A DNA stretch of 42,683 nt from an uncultured Collinsella sp. (lineage in GTDB: Bacteria; Actinomycetota; Coriobacteriia; Coriobacteriales; Coriobacteriaceae): NCBI GenBank assembly GCA_959028445.1, contig CAUFRY010000016.1:1-42683 (forward strand). Direction: 5' to 3'. How positions within the stretch are numbered: position 1 is the stretch's first letter; the number at the start of each line of letters is the position of its first letter. Below the pieces are notes generated by a model. The model had not been told where the DNA came from. It saw only the letters and a list, made by a program, of their open reading frames with translations, and did no database searches. The translations under genes and the position numbers were made by a program. Shown here in pieces: positions 17,174-28,034 of the stretch.

Positions 17174-18244
17174 TCAGCGCCCATACCACTGACGTCTCCA
17201 CTCCTCAGCCAATTCAGCCTGCCGAGGAATACCCGCCAGCCTCATTTTCTCGACCAGCTTCCCCGGGTCTTTGAGTTCGTTAAACGTAAACCGAAGCACC
17301 TTGTGCCCGAGCATTGTCAGATGAGATTCCCGCTGACGCTCTGCCACGAATGGGTCGACCGACTCCCGGGCCTCGCCGCTCTGCAGGGTGTACTTCCCCT
17401 TTCCGTCCAGCTCGCCAATCACGCACGTTCCGTCCTCGAACCGCCAAAAATAGTCGACGCGAAACACCTGGCTCGGATCGAGCGGGTCGCGAAACTCCAC
17501 CTGCAGCTCCGGAACCGGAAAGCCGTACGCAATAAAGAACGCTCGGAACCGAGACTCGCCGCCGTTTTCGGACAGCCCGTCCGCATACGACGCAATCACC
17601 TGTGCCCTGCGATACCCTCGCCTGCCCTCGCAATCGGCGCGGAGGCGCTCGCACAAATCCCCACGTGATACGCCTTTCGCCCGCAGTGCAGAATCGGCAA
17701 TCGCCAACCCGTAGGAGAACGGCGCACGCAGCAAGCAATCCTCCACCGTGCGCCAAAACGACGTCACCCGCACGCCGTCGACGCGCTCAAGTGCTCCCGC
17801 CATCTGCGGACGCAACAACCTGCACCCGCTACTCAACTTCACCGAACAGCAAGTCTTAACAAGGAAACGCGGCCCGAGCAGATCATTCGGCACCTCCAGA
17901 CCCCATATCAGCGCGGCGTCATATCCCCAAAACGCCCAATCGGGATGAAACTCCGCAAGGCCCTTAATAGTCCTCAGCGCCCGCTCAGCCGGCGTCAATG
18001 CATCCCAATCATGCTGAAAACAGAACAGGTACGGCTCGGGCTCCGCGATATCGTCGGTTCCAACATGGCGTCGCAGCCACATGAGCTCGGTATTGTCATG
18101 CGTTGCGAGCAGCGCACCTTGCTTGGCCGTCTCCGTGAGCCGCGCGAGCATCCTATTCCACGCCAACGTGTTGCGAGTCGCATGTTTGTGTTTGAGAACG
18201 GTATTAGGCACTTTCATCACCACCACGTCAGACAAATGGACCAT
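17174..18244 (-). CDS. AbiEi-like protein with DUF559/Vsr-like nuclease domain (predicted)
   Basis: The 356-residue protein has two parts. The middle, with VTSFWRTVEDCLLRAP and LAIADSALRAKGVS, matches the conserved helix region of actinobacterial AbiEi-type antitoxin/regulator proteins. The C-terminal 130 residues fit a PD-(D/E)XK-like fold: ESRFR (about 230), VDYFW (Asp near 264), GELDGKGKY (Glu near 278 with DGK) and a closing LGHKVLRFTFNEL, as in DUF559. The N-terminus lacks a strong helix-turn-helix. ATG at 18244 or GTG at 18250 are both near a GGAGG; a TTG at 18268 is also open. It is flanked on both sides by family A arrays, and no toxin partner is adjacent. Role unknown: defence, regulation or processing of the repeats are all possible. 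Confidence 0.7.
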   Translation of the reverse strand: MVHLSDVVVMKVPNTVLKHKHATRNTLAWNRMLARLTETAKQGALLATHDNTELMWLRRHVGTDDIAEPEPYLFCFQHDWDALTPAERALRTIKGLAEFHPDWAFWGYDAALIWGLEVPNDLLGPRFLVKTCCSVKLSSGCRLLRPQMAGALERVDGVRVTSFWRTVEDCLLRAPFSYGLAIADSALRAKGVSRGDLCERLRADCEGRRGYRRAQVIASYADGLSENGGESRFRAFFIAYGFPVPELQVEFRDPLDPSQVFRVDYFWRFEDGTCVIGELDGKGKYTLQSGEARESVDPFVAERQRESHLTMLGHKVLRFTFNELKDPGKLVEKMRLAGIPRQAELAEEWRRQWYGR

Positions 18245-18269
18245 CGTCACCGTTGCCTCCGCTGACAAA

Positions 18270-18567
18270 TGTCTTGATCTGTAACAGGAAGACAGTCTTT
18301 GAGCCTCTAGTTGTTACAGAACAAGATCTTTCGGCAGCCGCCAACCTTTGTCTCAATCTGTAACAGGTAGGTCGAATTTGGGCCTGTAGATGTTACAGAT
18401 TGATACATTCCCCCAACCAGGTGCCAAACGTCTCGGTCTGTAACAGTTAGACGTTCTCCAGGCCCCCAAACGTTACAGATTTAGACAAACCAGCGGCACC
18501 CAAGCGTTCGTCTCGATCTGTAACAGGTAGACCGGTTTTTTGTCCCTAAACGTTACAGATCGAGACA
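18270..18567. repeat. Family A hairpin array, four 59-nt units
   Basis: Units at 18270-18328, 18349-18407, 18429-18487 and 18509-18567 are spaced by 20, 21 and 21 nt. The first has paired arm changes (CTTG opposite CAAG). The array fills nearly the whole gap between the 18603 gene and the AbiEi-like gene, both on the minus strand. Any promoter of the latter must lie in or beyond it. Confidence 0.95.
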
Positions 18568-18602
18568 AATAGACACGCGGCGGCGCTGCGACAGCCCATC
18601 CC

Positions 18603-19310
18603 TTACTCCCACTCCTGCTCGTAGATGTTGAGCGACTTTACGTACCGCCCCTGGGCACCCATGATGTCGCGGACCAGACGCAAGAAGAAACTGATGCACG
18701 AGGTGTCAAAGCCATCCTGCAGGTCCTCCGGATGCACCGCACCAGGCCCATCGACCGCCGTGTCACTCAGGCGTGCGATGTCATACAGATAGAGTTGTCC
18801 CGCCGTCAGCCAGACATCGTCGACGCAGGCGAGGCGCACCGCAATCGCTCCGTCGCTCCAATGCTCCTTTTGCACGATATGCGGATCGTAGACGTCAAAG
18901 CGACGGTCGGTGCGTGTGTCCTTCAGCGCGACCATACCAGTCGCAGGATCCTTGTCCAAAATGCCAAAGCGCGAGAAATACTGCGTGTCGCATACCTGCT
19001 CGAGCCGCTTGAGCGAGGCAGGCGAAAGCGATGCCGGCGGCTCATCAACATACAGCTCGAGCAGCGTCTTGCCATGGCGATAGGGGCGCTCGAAGAGCAG
19101 CCAATCGGTAAATGCCATGTTGTAGGCCATGATTTCGTTTTGGGAAGGCTCGGTGCAATAGCCGAGCCACGGGTCGACAATGATCTCGAACTGCTCGCGC
19201 GCCGGCTCCAAAAACTGAAACTTCCGCAGCATCCAAAAATGGGCCATGTCGGCAATATCGTTGCCAACGGCTTCGGCCAGATGCGCTCGGTCTAAAACGT
19301 GGTCAGTCAC
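18603..19310 (-). CDS. Conserved-looking hypothetical protein
   Basis: The 235-residue protein is acidic and soluble, rich in aromatic residues, with no signal peptide or clear membrane segment. It contains WLGYCTEPSQNE, LFERPYRHGKTLLELYV, YFSRFGILDKD and VYDPHIVQKEHW. The pattern of helices followed by a small beta region recalls uncharacterised bacterial proteins, but I cannot name a family. GTG at 19310 has an excellent GAGGAGG upstream. The upstream gap to gltD is 415 nt; downstream is the four-unit family A array. Confidence 0.75.
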   Translation of the reverse strand: MTDHVLDRAHLAEAVGNDIADMAHFWMLRKFQFLEPAREQFEIIVDPWLGYCTEPSQNEIMAYNMAFTDWLLFERPYRHGKTLLELYVDEPPASLSPASLKRLEQVCDTQYFSRFGILDKDPATGMVALKDTRTDRRFDVYDPHIVQKEHWSDGAIAVRLACVDDVWLTAGQLYLYDIARLSDTAVDGPGAVHPEDLQDGFDTSCISFFLRLVRDIMGAQGRYVKSLNIYEQEWE

Positions 19311-19612
19311 GGCATCCTCCTCAAACTGATGAACCTCAATTTGAGCTTACGAGGAGGGTGGGCAGCCACGACCAGCGCGGGCAAAATAGGCCTCCGGCTG
19401 CAAACCAGATGCTGACCAAACACTTGACGGGACACTTGACCGAATGAGCGCACCGCAAAGAAACCGCAGGTAGATATAGACAGTCAGTTCACTCATTTGA
19501 GGCAAACGCCCGCTACCACCACAGAAAGAGCAGAGTAGCACAGTCGCAAACGTCGACGAATGAACACTTGCACGTCGGCAAATGACAAAGTCGCCTGCGA
19601 ACTCGCAAGGAG
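19311..19612. other. Gene-free gap upstream of the 18603-19310 gene
   Basis: No supportable gene. On the minus strand, AACTGACTGTCTATATCTA (19471-19489) nearly matches a stretch just upstream of gltB (25930-25950), so it may be a promoter element for the 18603-19310 gene. Confidence 0.4.
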
Positions 19613-19694
19613 TGTCCCCGAATGCCGGCACATAAGGAACGTCCCCAGCTGCCGGCACTTGGGGACGTTCCTTTTGGGCCGGCATTCGGGGACA
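19613..19694 (-). repeat. Nested palindrome after gltD, GGGGAC type
   Basis: Outer arms TGTCCCCGAATGCCGGC (19613-19629) and its exact complement ending at 19694 enclose inner arms AAGGAACGTCCCC/GGGGACGTTCCTT. A third GCCGGCA lies in the centre. It follows the gltD stop and may end the gltBD transcript. It is related in style to family C. Confidence 0.8.
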
Positions 19695-19725
19695 GCCCTT
19701 GACGATTCAGCTGTGGACAGCCGCC

Positions 19726-21207
<1,482 letters not shown>

Positions 21208-21212
21208 GGCAC

Positions 21213-24200
21213 TTACGCCTCCTTCTTGGTCGAAGCAACAGAGCTGGCAGCCACGGACGCAGCGCCCGCGCCAGCAGCACCACCCGCCACATCAAAGCGA
21301 GCAACATCCGCGGCGTCGGCGCGACCGGTCACAATGTCAAACGCCAGCTCCTCGGCCTGCGCATGCGTCTTACCGATGGCCTCGGCGGCGGCGACAATCG
21401 CCAGCACGCGCTCGTACTCGGTCGGAATGACCTTCACAAAGTGTTTGCTCATCGTCTCAAAGCTGTAGAGTAGCTTAATGCCGCGCGGGCTCTGCGTCGC
21501 GTCCACGTGCTCCTGGATGAGCGCACGAATCTGCGCCAGCTCGCCGGCCGTCGGGGCCTTGAGCTCAACGCTCTCGTGGTTCACGCGGGCATCGAGCGTG
21601 CCGTACTGATCGAAGACATAAGCCACGCCACCCGTCATGCCGGCGGCGAAGTTCTGCCCGACCTCGCCCAGGATGAGCGCCAGACCACCCGTCATGTACT
21701 CGCAGCCATGGTTGCCGCAGCCCTCGACCACCACCGTGGCACCGGAGTTGCGTACGCCAAAGCGCTGGCCGGCAAGGCCGTTAATGAAGCCGCGACCGCT
21801 CGTAGCGCCAAAGAACGCAACGTTGCCCACGATGATGTTCTCGTCGAACTTGTAGGTCGCATGCGGGTTGGGGCGCACCGACACCTCGCCGCCCGAAAGG
21901 CCCTTGCCAAAGTAGTCGTTGGCGTCGCCGCACACGTTGAGCGTAATGCCGCGCGGCAGGAAGGCGCCAAAGCTCTGACCGGCCGAACCATCGCAATCGA
22001 TGGTGATGGAGCCGGCGGGCAGGCCCTCGGGATGCGCCTTGGTCACCGCGTTGCCCAAGATGGTGCCCACGCAGCGGTTGACGTTGGCGATATCGGCGCG
22101 GAAGCGAATCGGGCGCAGGTGCGCACGGGCATCGGCCGTATAGGGCACAAACAACGTGGAGTCGAGCGTCTTGTCGAGCTCGCTGTCAGCAGCCATCTGG
22201 GGCAGGAAGTGGCGACCGTCGGCGCCCGGAATGTGAGCACCGAACTCACAGGTCGCGCTCGCCAGCACGGGCGACAGATCGAGCAGGTTGGCCTTGCGGT
22301 TGCCCGGGACCTCAATCTGGCGCAAGCACTCGGGATGGCCGACCATCTCGTCGACGGTGCGGAAGCCCAGGCTCGCCATGACCTCGCGCAGTTGCTCGGC
22401 AACAAAGAGCATAAAGTGCTCAACGTGCTCGGGCTTGCCGCGGAAGCCGCGACGCAGGCGGCAGTTTTGCGTAGCGATGCCGGCCGGGCAGGTGTCCTGC
22501 TGGCAGTCGCGCTGCATGAGGCAGCCCATCGAGATGAGCGGCATGGTCGCAAAGCCAAACTCCTCGGCGCCCAACAGGCAGGCGACGGCAACATCGGTGC
22601 CGTCCATGAGCTTGCCGTCGGCCTCGAGCACCACGCGCGAGCGCAGGCCGTTTTGCAGCAGCGTCTGCTGGGCCTCGGCAAGGCCAAGCTCCAGCGGCAG
22701 GCCCGCATGCCAGATGGAATCGCGCGCCGCGGCACCCGAGCCGCCGTTATGGCCGCTGATCAAAATCTTGTCGGCAGCGCCCTTGGCCACACCGGTGGCG
22801 ATGGTGCCGACACCGGCCTCGCTGACTAGCTTGACCGACACGCGTGCGCCGGGGTTGGCGTTCTTAAGGTCAAAGATCAGCTCTGCCAGGTCCTCGATAG
22901 AGTAAATATCGTGGTGCGGCGGGGGCGAGATCAGGCCGATGCCGGGCGTGGACTGACGGACCTCGGCGATCCAGGGGTAGACCTTCTTGCCGGGCAGGTG
23001 GCCGCCCTCGCCGGGCTTGGCGCCCTGGGCCATCTTGATCTGAATCTCAAAGGCGCTGCACAGGTAGCGGCTCGTCACGCCAAAGCGCGCGCTTGCCACC
23101 TGCTTGATGGCGGAGTTCTTGGAGTCACCGTTAGCCAGCGGGGTCTCGCGGCGCGGATCCTCGCCGCCCTCGCCGGAGTTGGAACGGCCGTGCAGGCGGT
23201 TCATGGCAATGGCCATGCACTCGTGTGACTCTTTGCTGATGGAACCGTACGACATGGCGCCGGTGTTAAAGCGGCGGACGATGTTGAGCGCGGGCTCGAC
23301 CTCGTCGAGTGCCGCCGGAGTGCGGCCGCCGGCATCAAAGTCCAGCAGGTCGCGCAGGCGCACGGCACGGCCGGTGCGGTGCAGGCGGGCGCTGTACTCC
23401 TTAAAGGTGTCGTAGCTGTCCTCACGGCAGGCGGTCTGCAGCAAGTAGACAGTCTGCGGATCGATGAGGTGATCCTCGCCGCCGAGCGGGCGCCACTTGG
23501 TCAGGCCCAACGTGGGCAGCTGATCGGGAGCCGGGCTCTTAAGGATAGCGAGCGCGGCGTCGTAGCGCTCATTCTGCTCGCGCTCAACGTCCTCGACACC
23601 CATACCGCCCACACGGCTCACCGTGCCGGCGAAGTACGCGTTAACGAACTCCGGCGTAAAGCCCACGGCCTCGAAGATCTGCGCGGAGTGGTAGCTCTGC
23701 ACCGTGGAGATGCCCATCTTGGACATGATGGAGACGATGCCCGCCGTCGCGGCCTTGTTGTAATTGGCGATGCCCTGCTCGGCCGTCACGTCCAGATCGC
23801 CGCGTGCCGCCAGATCGCGGATACACGCATGCGCGTTGTACGGATAGATGCCGCTCGCGGAGTAGCCCACCAGCGCCGCAAAGTCGTGCGGGGACACGGC
23901 GTCGCCGCACTCCACCACGATATCGGCAAAGGTGCGCACGCCGGCACGGATCAGGTGGTTGTGCACGCAGCCCACGGCGAGCAGCGACGGCACGGGCACC
24001 TCGCCCGCTCCGGCGCGATCGCTCAGCACCACGATGTTCACGCCATCGCGAACCGCAGCCTCGACGTCTTCGGCAAGCTGCTTGAGCGCAGCCTGCAGCG
24101 CGCCCTCACCCGCGTCGCGGCGGTACACGGCACGAAACCGGCGGGTCTTAAAGCCAACACGGTCGATGGCGCAGATACGCTCGAACTCCTCCTCGTTGAG

Positions 24201-25916
24201 CAACGGGCGCTCCAAGCGAACCAGCTGGCAGGCCGTACGGGAGTCCTCGAGCAGGTTGCCGTGGTTGCCCAGGTAGAGCGTGGTCGAGGTGACCATGTGC
24301 TCACGAAGGGCGTCGATGGGCGGGTTCGTGACCTGAGCGAACAGCTGATAGAAGTAGTCAAAGAACGAACGCGTCTTCTTGGACAGGCAGGCCAGCGGCG
24401 CATCGATGCCCATCGAGGCGAGCGGCGCCTTGCCCTGCTGGGCCATGGGACGCACGACCTCGTCAACATCATCCCAGTGATACCCGAGCTTAGCCATGCG
24501 CACGGCGGCGGGCACCTCGGCGTCCTCGGCGGGCGTTGCCGCGGCGGGCCTATCGAGCGCGTCGACCGTCAGCGTCTCCTCGGCAATCCAGTCGCGGTAG
24601 GGCTTTTCCTTGGCGTAACGGGCGCGCAGCTCGTCGTTGTAGATAACGCGCCCGCGGGCAAAGTCAACCTCGAGCATCTGGCCCGGCCCCAGACAGCCGC
24701 TCGTCAGGATGTTCTCGGGGCTCACCTCGATGGTGCCCACCTCGCTTGCCAGCATAAAGCGACCGTCGCGCGTCACATAGTAGCGGGCGGGACGCAAGCC
24801 GTTACGGTCGAGGGCGGCACCCAAGGTACGGCCGTCGGTAAAGGCGATGGCCGCAGGACCGTCCCACGGCTCCATGAGCATGGACTGGTAAGCGTCATAG
24901 GCGCGGCGCTCCTCACTCAGGCTGTCGTTGTGGTCCCACGGCTCGGGCAGCAGCATGGATGCGGCACGCGTGAGCGGACGACCGTTCATGACCAAAAACT
25001 CAAGCACATTGTCCAGAATCGCGGAGTCGGAGCCCTCGCGGTTGATGATGGGCATCACGCGCTCAAGATCGTGCTGCAGCACGGGGCTGTACAGGTTGGG
25101 TTCGCGGGCGCGAATCCAGTTGACGTTGCCCTTGAGGGTATTGATCTCGCCGTTGTGGATGATAAAGCGGTTGGGGTGCGCGCGCTCCCAGCTGGGCGTA
25201 GTGTTGGTGGAGTAGCGCGAGTGGACGAGTGCCACGGCCGTTTTGACGGCGGCGTCGTTGAGGTCGATGAAGAAGCGGCGCATCTGCGTGGCAACAAGCA
25301 TGCCCTTGTACACGATGGTGCGCGAGCTCATGGAGCACACATAGAAGATCTTGTCGCGCAGGGCGAACTCAGCGTCGGCCTTCTTTTCGATGGTGCGGCG
25401 GCACACGTACAGGCGACGCTCAAAGGCATCGCCGGAGGGCGTGTCGTCCGGACGGCCCAGGAAAGCCTGCAGGATAGTAGGCATGCAGGCGCGGGCCGTC
25501 TCGCCCAGGTCGTGCGGGTCGACCGGCACCTCGCGCCAGAAGAGCAGCGGCACGCCGGCTTCGGCGCAGCCCTCCTCAAACACGCGGCGGGCATCCTCTA
25601 CACCCTTGTCGTCCTGCGGGAAGAACAGCATGGCCACGCCATAGTCGCCCTCTGCCGGCAGAATCTGACCGCACTTTTGAGCCTCTTTACGGAAAAAGTG
25701 ATGCGGAACCTGGAACAGGATGCCAGCGCCGTCGCCGGTGTTCTTCTCGAGTCCCGTACCACCGCGGTGCTCCAAGTTAACCAGAATGGACAGTGCGTCG
25801 TCCAGGATCTGGTGATGGCGCTCGCCGTTGATATCGGCAAGCGCGCCGATGCCACATGCATCGTGGTCGAATTCGGGGCGATAAAGGCCCTGCTGCTGAG
25901 CGGAATCTGCCTGCAT
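21213..25916 (-). CDS. gltB: Glutamate synthase large subunit
   Basis: The 1567-residue subunit hydrolyses glutamine and channels ammonia to 2-oxoglutarate. A 20-residue propeptide precedes the nucleophile Cys21 (DHDACGIG), opening a class II glutamine amidotransferase domain. A central domain and an FMN-binding barrel follow (SGEGGEDPRRE, PGEGGHLPGKKV, ISGHNGGSGAA). The 3Fe-4S site reads CLMQRDCQQDTC, with the C-x5-C-x4-C spacing of this family. The C-terminal GXGXG beta-helix contains CDGSAGQSFGAF and GGEVSVRPN. The tail is slightly long and ends in an Ala-rich stretch. ATG at 25916 follows GGGGAGG. It is the first gene of gltBD. Very long open frames on the opposite strand are composition artefacts. 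Confidence 0.98.
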   Translation of the reverse strand: MQADSAQQQGLYRPEFDHDACGIGALADINGERHHQILDDALSILVNLEHRGGTGLEKNTGDGAGILFQVPHHFFRKEAQKCGQILPAEGDYGVAMLFFPQDDKGVEDARRVFEEGCAEAGVPLLFWREVPVDPHDLGETARACMPTILQAFLGRPDDTPSGDAFERRLYVCRRTIEKKADAEFALRDKIFYVCSMSSRTIVYKGMLVATQMRRFFIDLNDAAVKTAVALVHSRYSTNTTPSWERAHPNRFIIHNGEINTLKGNVNWIRAREPNLYSPVLQHDLERVMPIINREGSDSAILDNVLEFLVMNGRPLTRAASMLLPEPWDHNDSLSEERRAYDAYQSMLMEPWDGPAAIAFTDGRTLGAALDRNGLRPARYYVTRDGRFMLASEVGTIEVSPENILTSGCLGPGQMLEVDFARGRVIYNDELRARYAKEKPYRDWIAEETLTVDALDRPAAATPAEDAEVPAAVRMAKLGYHWDDVDEVVRPMAQQGKAPLASMGIDAPLACLSKKTRSFFDYFYQLFAQVTNPPIDALREHMVTSTTLYLGNHGNLLEDSRTACQLVRLERPLLNEEEFERICAIDRVGFKTRRFRAVYRRDAGEGALQAALKQLAEDVEAAVRDGVNIVVLSDRAGAGEVPVPSLLAVGCVHNHLIRAGVRTFADIVVECGDAVSPHDFAALVGYSASGIYPYNAHACIRDLAARGDLDVTAEQGIANYNKAATAGIVSIMSKMGISTVQSYHSAQIFEAVGFTPEFVNAYFAGTVSRVGGMGVEDVEREQNERYDAALAILKSPAPDQLPTLGLTKWRPLGGEDHLIDPQTVYLLQTACREDSYDTFKEYSARLHRTGRAVRLRDLLDFDAGGRTPAALDEVEPALNIVRRFNTGAMSYGSISKESHECMAIAMNRLHGRSNSGEGGEDPRRETPLANGDSKNSAIKQVASARFGVTSRYLCSAFEIQIKMAQGAKPGEGGHLPGKKVYPWIAEVRQSTPGIGLISPPPHHDIYSIEDLAELIFDLKNANPGARVSVKLVSEAGVGTIATGVAKGAADKILISGHNGGSGAAARDSIWHAGLPLELGLAEAQQTLLQNGLRSRVVLEADGKLMDGTDVAVACLLGAEEFGFATMPLISMGCLMQRDCQQDTCPAGIATQNCRLRRGFRGKPEHVEHFMLFVAEQLREVMASLGFRTVDEMVGHPECLRQIEVPGNRKANLLDLSPVLASATCEFGAHIPGADGRHFLPQMAADSELDKTLDSTLFVPYTADARAHLRPIRFRADIANVNRCVGTILGNAVTKAHPEGLPAGSITIDCDGSAGQSFGAFLPRGITLNVCGDANDYFGKGLSGGEVSVRPNPHATYKFDENIIVGNVAFFGATSGRGFINGLAGQRFGVRNSGATVVVEGCGNHGCEYMTGGLALILGEVGQNFAAGMTGGVAYVFDQYGTLDARVNHESVELKAPTAGELAQIRALIQEHVDATQSPRGIKLLYSFETMSKHFVKVIPTEYERVLAIVAAAEAIGKTHAQAEELAFDIVTGRADAADVARFDVAGGAAGAGAASVAASSVASTKKEA

Positions 25917-26031
25917 CGCGATCCTCCCCTAGATATTTAGACAGTCAGTTGAATAGGCATACTAGGAGCATCGCCGGCCTGTTGTGTTTCCCACCCGTTT
26001 CGAAACAATCGCGTAACGCACGCCCTACGAG

Positions 26032-26084
26032 TGGACACCGCCGACCTCAAGGACGGCAACAAGGGCCCCAAGTTCGACCTGTAA
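26032..26084 (+). pseudogene. Possible gene-end remnant
   Basis: GTG at 26032 opens 17 codons (VDTADLKDGNKGPKFDL) ending in TAA, with every third position G or C like the real genes here. There is no ribosome binding site and the upstream sequence is not coding-like. It may be the end of a deleted gene, or chance. Confidence 0.25.
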
Positions 26085-26099
26085 ACTCACCGCTTCAAA

Positions 26100-26318
26100 C
26101 ATCTCAATCTGTAACAGTAAGACCCAATTTCGACGACTAACTGTTACAGATTGAGATGTTTTCGAGAGACGGTTCCGAATGTCTCGATCTGTAACACGAA
26201 GGGCCGGTTTTGGCGGTCAGCTGTTACAGATCGAGATTTTCCACAGGATCATTTCTTCCTGTCTTGATCTGTAACACCTAGACCCAATTTCCATCCCCAG
26301 TTGTTACAGATCAAGACA
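26100..26318. repeat. Family A hairpin array, three 59-nt units
   Basis: Units at 26100-26158, 26180-26238 and 26260-26318 are spaced by 21 and 21 nt. The first and third have perfectly complementary 17-nt arms but carry different sequence variants (CATCTCAATC and TGTCTTGATC), so the two arms changed together. The array sits between the divergent gltB and mntH genes. Confidence 0.95.
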
Positions 26319-26439
26319 TTTCGGCAATCCCCTTTCACCTTCCCATTCAAATACAACAATTTTGTTAGTCGTGGTTAACTTTTGAGTCTAAAACGGGTAT
26401 CCTTTGCGGCGTCAGGCAAACGGCACGCAGGAGCTCACC

Positions 26440-27696
26440 ATGCTCAACCATCTCAAACAACACTTTGGCTGCCGACGCACCGGTGGTCACGGAGGCCTAG
26501 ACATTGCGCGGCACATCGGCCCCGGGCTGCTCGTGACCGTCGGCTTTATCGACCCGGGCAACTGGGCCTCCAATATGGCCGCGGGCTCGCAGTTTGGCTA
26601 CGCGCTGCTGTGGATCGTCACACTGTCCACGATTATGCTCATTGTGCTGCAGCACAATGCGGCGCACCTGGGTATCGCCACGGGCGCCTGTCTTGCCGAG
26701 GCCACGACACGTTACCTCCCCCGCTTCGTTGGACGCACGGTGCTCGCCAGTGCCTATCTCGCGACCATCGCCACCGCCATGGCCGAAGTCCTGGGTGGCG
26801 CGATTGCCCTTCAAATGCTCTTTGGGCTGCCCGTGCGTGCGGGCTGCGTCATCGTGGCGGCAGTATCGATGGCGATGCTCATGACGAACTCCTACAAGCG
26901 TGCCGAACGCTGGATCATCGCCTTCGTAGGCGTGGTAGGACTCTCGTTTTTGGCCGAGCTTGCACTAGTCAAGGTCGACTGGCCGCAAGCCGCCGCAAGC
27001 TGGATCACGCCCAGTATGCCCACTGGCTCTGCCGCGATTATCGTGAGTGTCCTGGGTGCGGTCGTTATGCCCCACAACCTCTTTCTACACTCCGAGGTCA
27101 TCCAATCCATGCACTTCGAAGGCCAAGGCGAGCAGGTTATCGAAGAGCGCCTGCGCTATGAGCTCTTCGACACGCTCTTTTCGATGGGCGTGGGCTGGGC
27201 AATCAACTCGGCCATGGTCATCCTGGCCGCAACGACCTTCTTTGCGCACGGCATTGTCGTAGACGACCTCGCCGTCGCAGCGGACACGCTCTCCCCCATT
27301 CTGGGCCCAGCAAGCTCGACCATCTTTGCGGTGGCGCTGCTGTTTGCGGGCCTCTCGAGTAGTGTGACGGCAGGCATGGCGGCAGGCACCATCACCGCGG
27401 GCATGTTCGACGAGGAATACGACATCCGCGACCGACATTCCTCGATTGGGGTGGCGGCATGTTTCGCCGGCGCAGTGGCGGCGTGCCTGGTCGTCCCAAA
27501 TCCTTTTGAGGGTCTCATTTGGAGTCAGGCGCTGCTGTCGCTTCAGTTGCCGATTACGGTCTTTGTGCTCATACGACTCACCAGTTCGCCCCGCGTCATG
27601 GGCAAATACGCCAACTCGCGCCCGCTCAACGCGTTGCTCGTAGGAATCGGCGTCATCGTAACGGTTCTCGACATCGTGCTGCTAACGGGGATGTAA
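26440..27696 (+). CDS. mntH: NRAMP-family manganese/metal transporter
   Basis: The 418-residue integral membrane protein has about 11 hydrophobic segments. NRAMP hallmarks are present: IDPGNWASNMAAG in the first segment (DPGN metal site) and VVMPHNLFLHSE in the sixth (MPH motif). The family couples proton movement to Mn(II) or Fe(II) uptake. ATG at 26440 follows CAGGAG; an earlier in-frame codon at 26404 lacks support. An AT-rich stretch at 26350-26395 (GTTAGTC..GGTTAAC) may hold the promoter and a metal-regulator site, but I cannot assign it. A family A array lies directly upstream. Confidence 0.94.
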   Translation: MLNHLKQHFGCRRTGGHGGLDIARHIGPGLLVTVGFIDPGNWASNMAAGSQFGYALLWIVTLSTIMLIVLQHNAAHLGIATGACLAEATTRYLPRFVGRTVLASAYLATIATAMAEVLGGAIALQMLFGLPVRAGCVIVAAVSMAMLMTNSYKRAERWIIAFVGVVGLSFLAELALVKVDWPQAAASWITPSMPTGSAAIIVSVLGAVVMPHNLFLHSEVIQSMHFEGQGEQVIEERLRYELFDTLFSMGVGWAINSAMVILAATTFFAHGIVVDDLAVAADTLSPILGPASSTIFAVALLFAGLSSSVTAGMAAGTITAGMFDEEYDIRDRHSSIGVAACFAGAVAACLVVPNPFEGLIWSQALLSLQLPITVFVLIRLTSSPRVMGKYANSRPLNALLVGIGVIVTVLDIVLLTGM

Positions 27697-27724
27697 TTGG
27701 GATGGCGTGACTGTCCAGATATAA

Positions 27725-27766
27725 CGTCTTAATCTGTAACACGTGAGACCGTTTTAAACCGTCAGA
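27725..27766. repeat. Family A remnant: left arm and full loop, right arm missing
   Basis: CGTCTTAATCTGTAACA (27725-27741) is followed by exactly 25 loop-like bases to 27766. Where the right arm should begin, the sequence changes to TAAATCAAAAGGG, part of a terminator. The break falls precisely at the loop/arm junction. Confidence 0.7.
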
Positions 27767-27774
27767 TAAATCAA

Positions 27775-27808
27775 AAGGGTCCCGGCCGAGAATTCGACCG
27801 GGACCCTT
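27775..27808. terminator. Bidirectional terminator between mntH and the rubredoxin gene
   Basis: AAGGGTCCCGG pairs perfectly with CCGGGACCCTT. On the minus strand TTTTGATTT follows, so it mainly serves the rubredoxin gene; it can also end mntH. Confidence 0.85.
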
Positions 27809-27847
27809 GGACAGAGCTATGTTCGGCTTTCGCCGTGTGTCTACGAG

Positions 27848-27991
27848 TTACTCCTCGACGAGCTCAAACTCATCGGGGCCGACGCCGCAGACCGGGCATA
27901 CGTAATCCTCGGGCAGCTCGGGCGTGTCGACCTCAACCTCGTAACCGCAAACGGTGCACACGAACTTATACGTCTTCTTTTCCTCAGCCAT
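27848..27991 (-). CDS. Rubredoxin
   Basis: This 47-residue protein is a classic rubredoxin: YKFVCTVCGYEV (Cys12, Cys15) and YVCPVCGVGPDEFE (Cys35, Cys38) coordinate one iron, with an acidic end. It carries single electrons in the cytoplasm, in anaerobes often to enzymes that remove oxygen or peroxide. ATG at 27991 follows GAGAGGA. A flavin reductase gene starts upstream on the same strand, and in related proteins the two domains are fused, so they may be redox partners. A good promoter with an AT-rich palindrome lies between the genes. Confidence 0.95.
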   Translation of the reverse strand: MAEEKKTYKFVCTVCGYEVEVDTPELPEDYVCPVCGVGPDEFELVEE

Positions 27992-28034
27992 GATGTTCTC
28001 CTCTCGAACGTGACTGCTGGTGTACTTGCTTATT

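Noticed and set aside
23379..25940. 853-residue plus-strand open frame
   Set aside because: It mirrors gltB; there are no motifs or ribosome binding site, and gltB is unambiguous.
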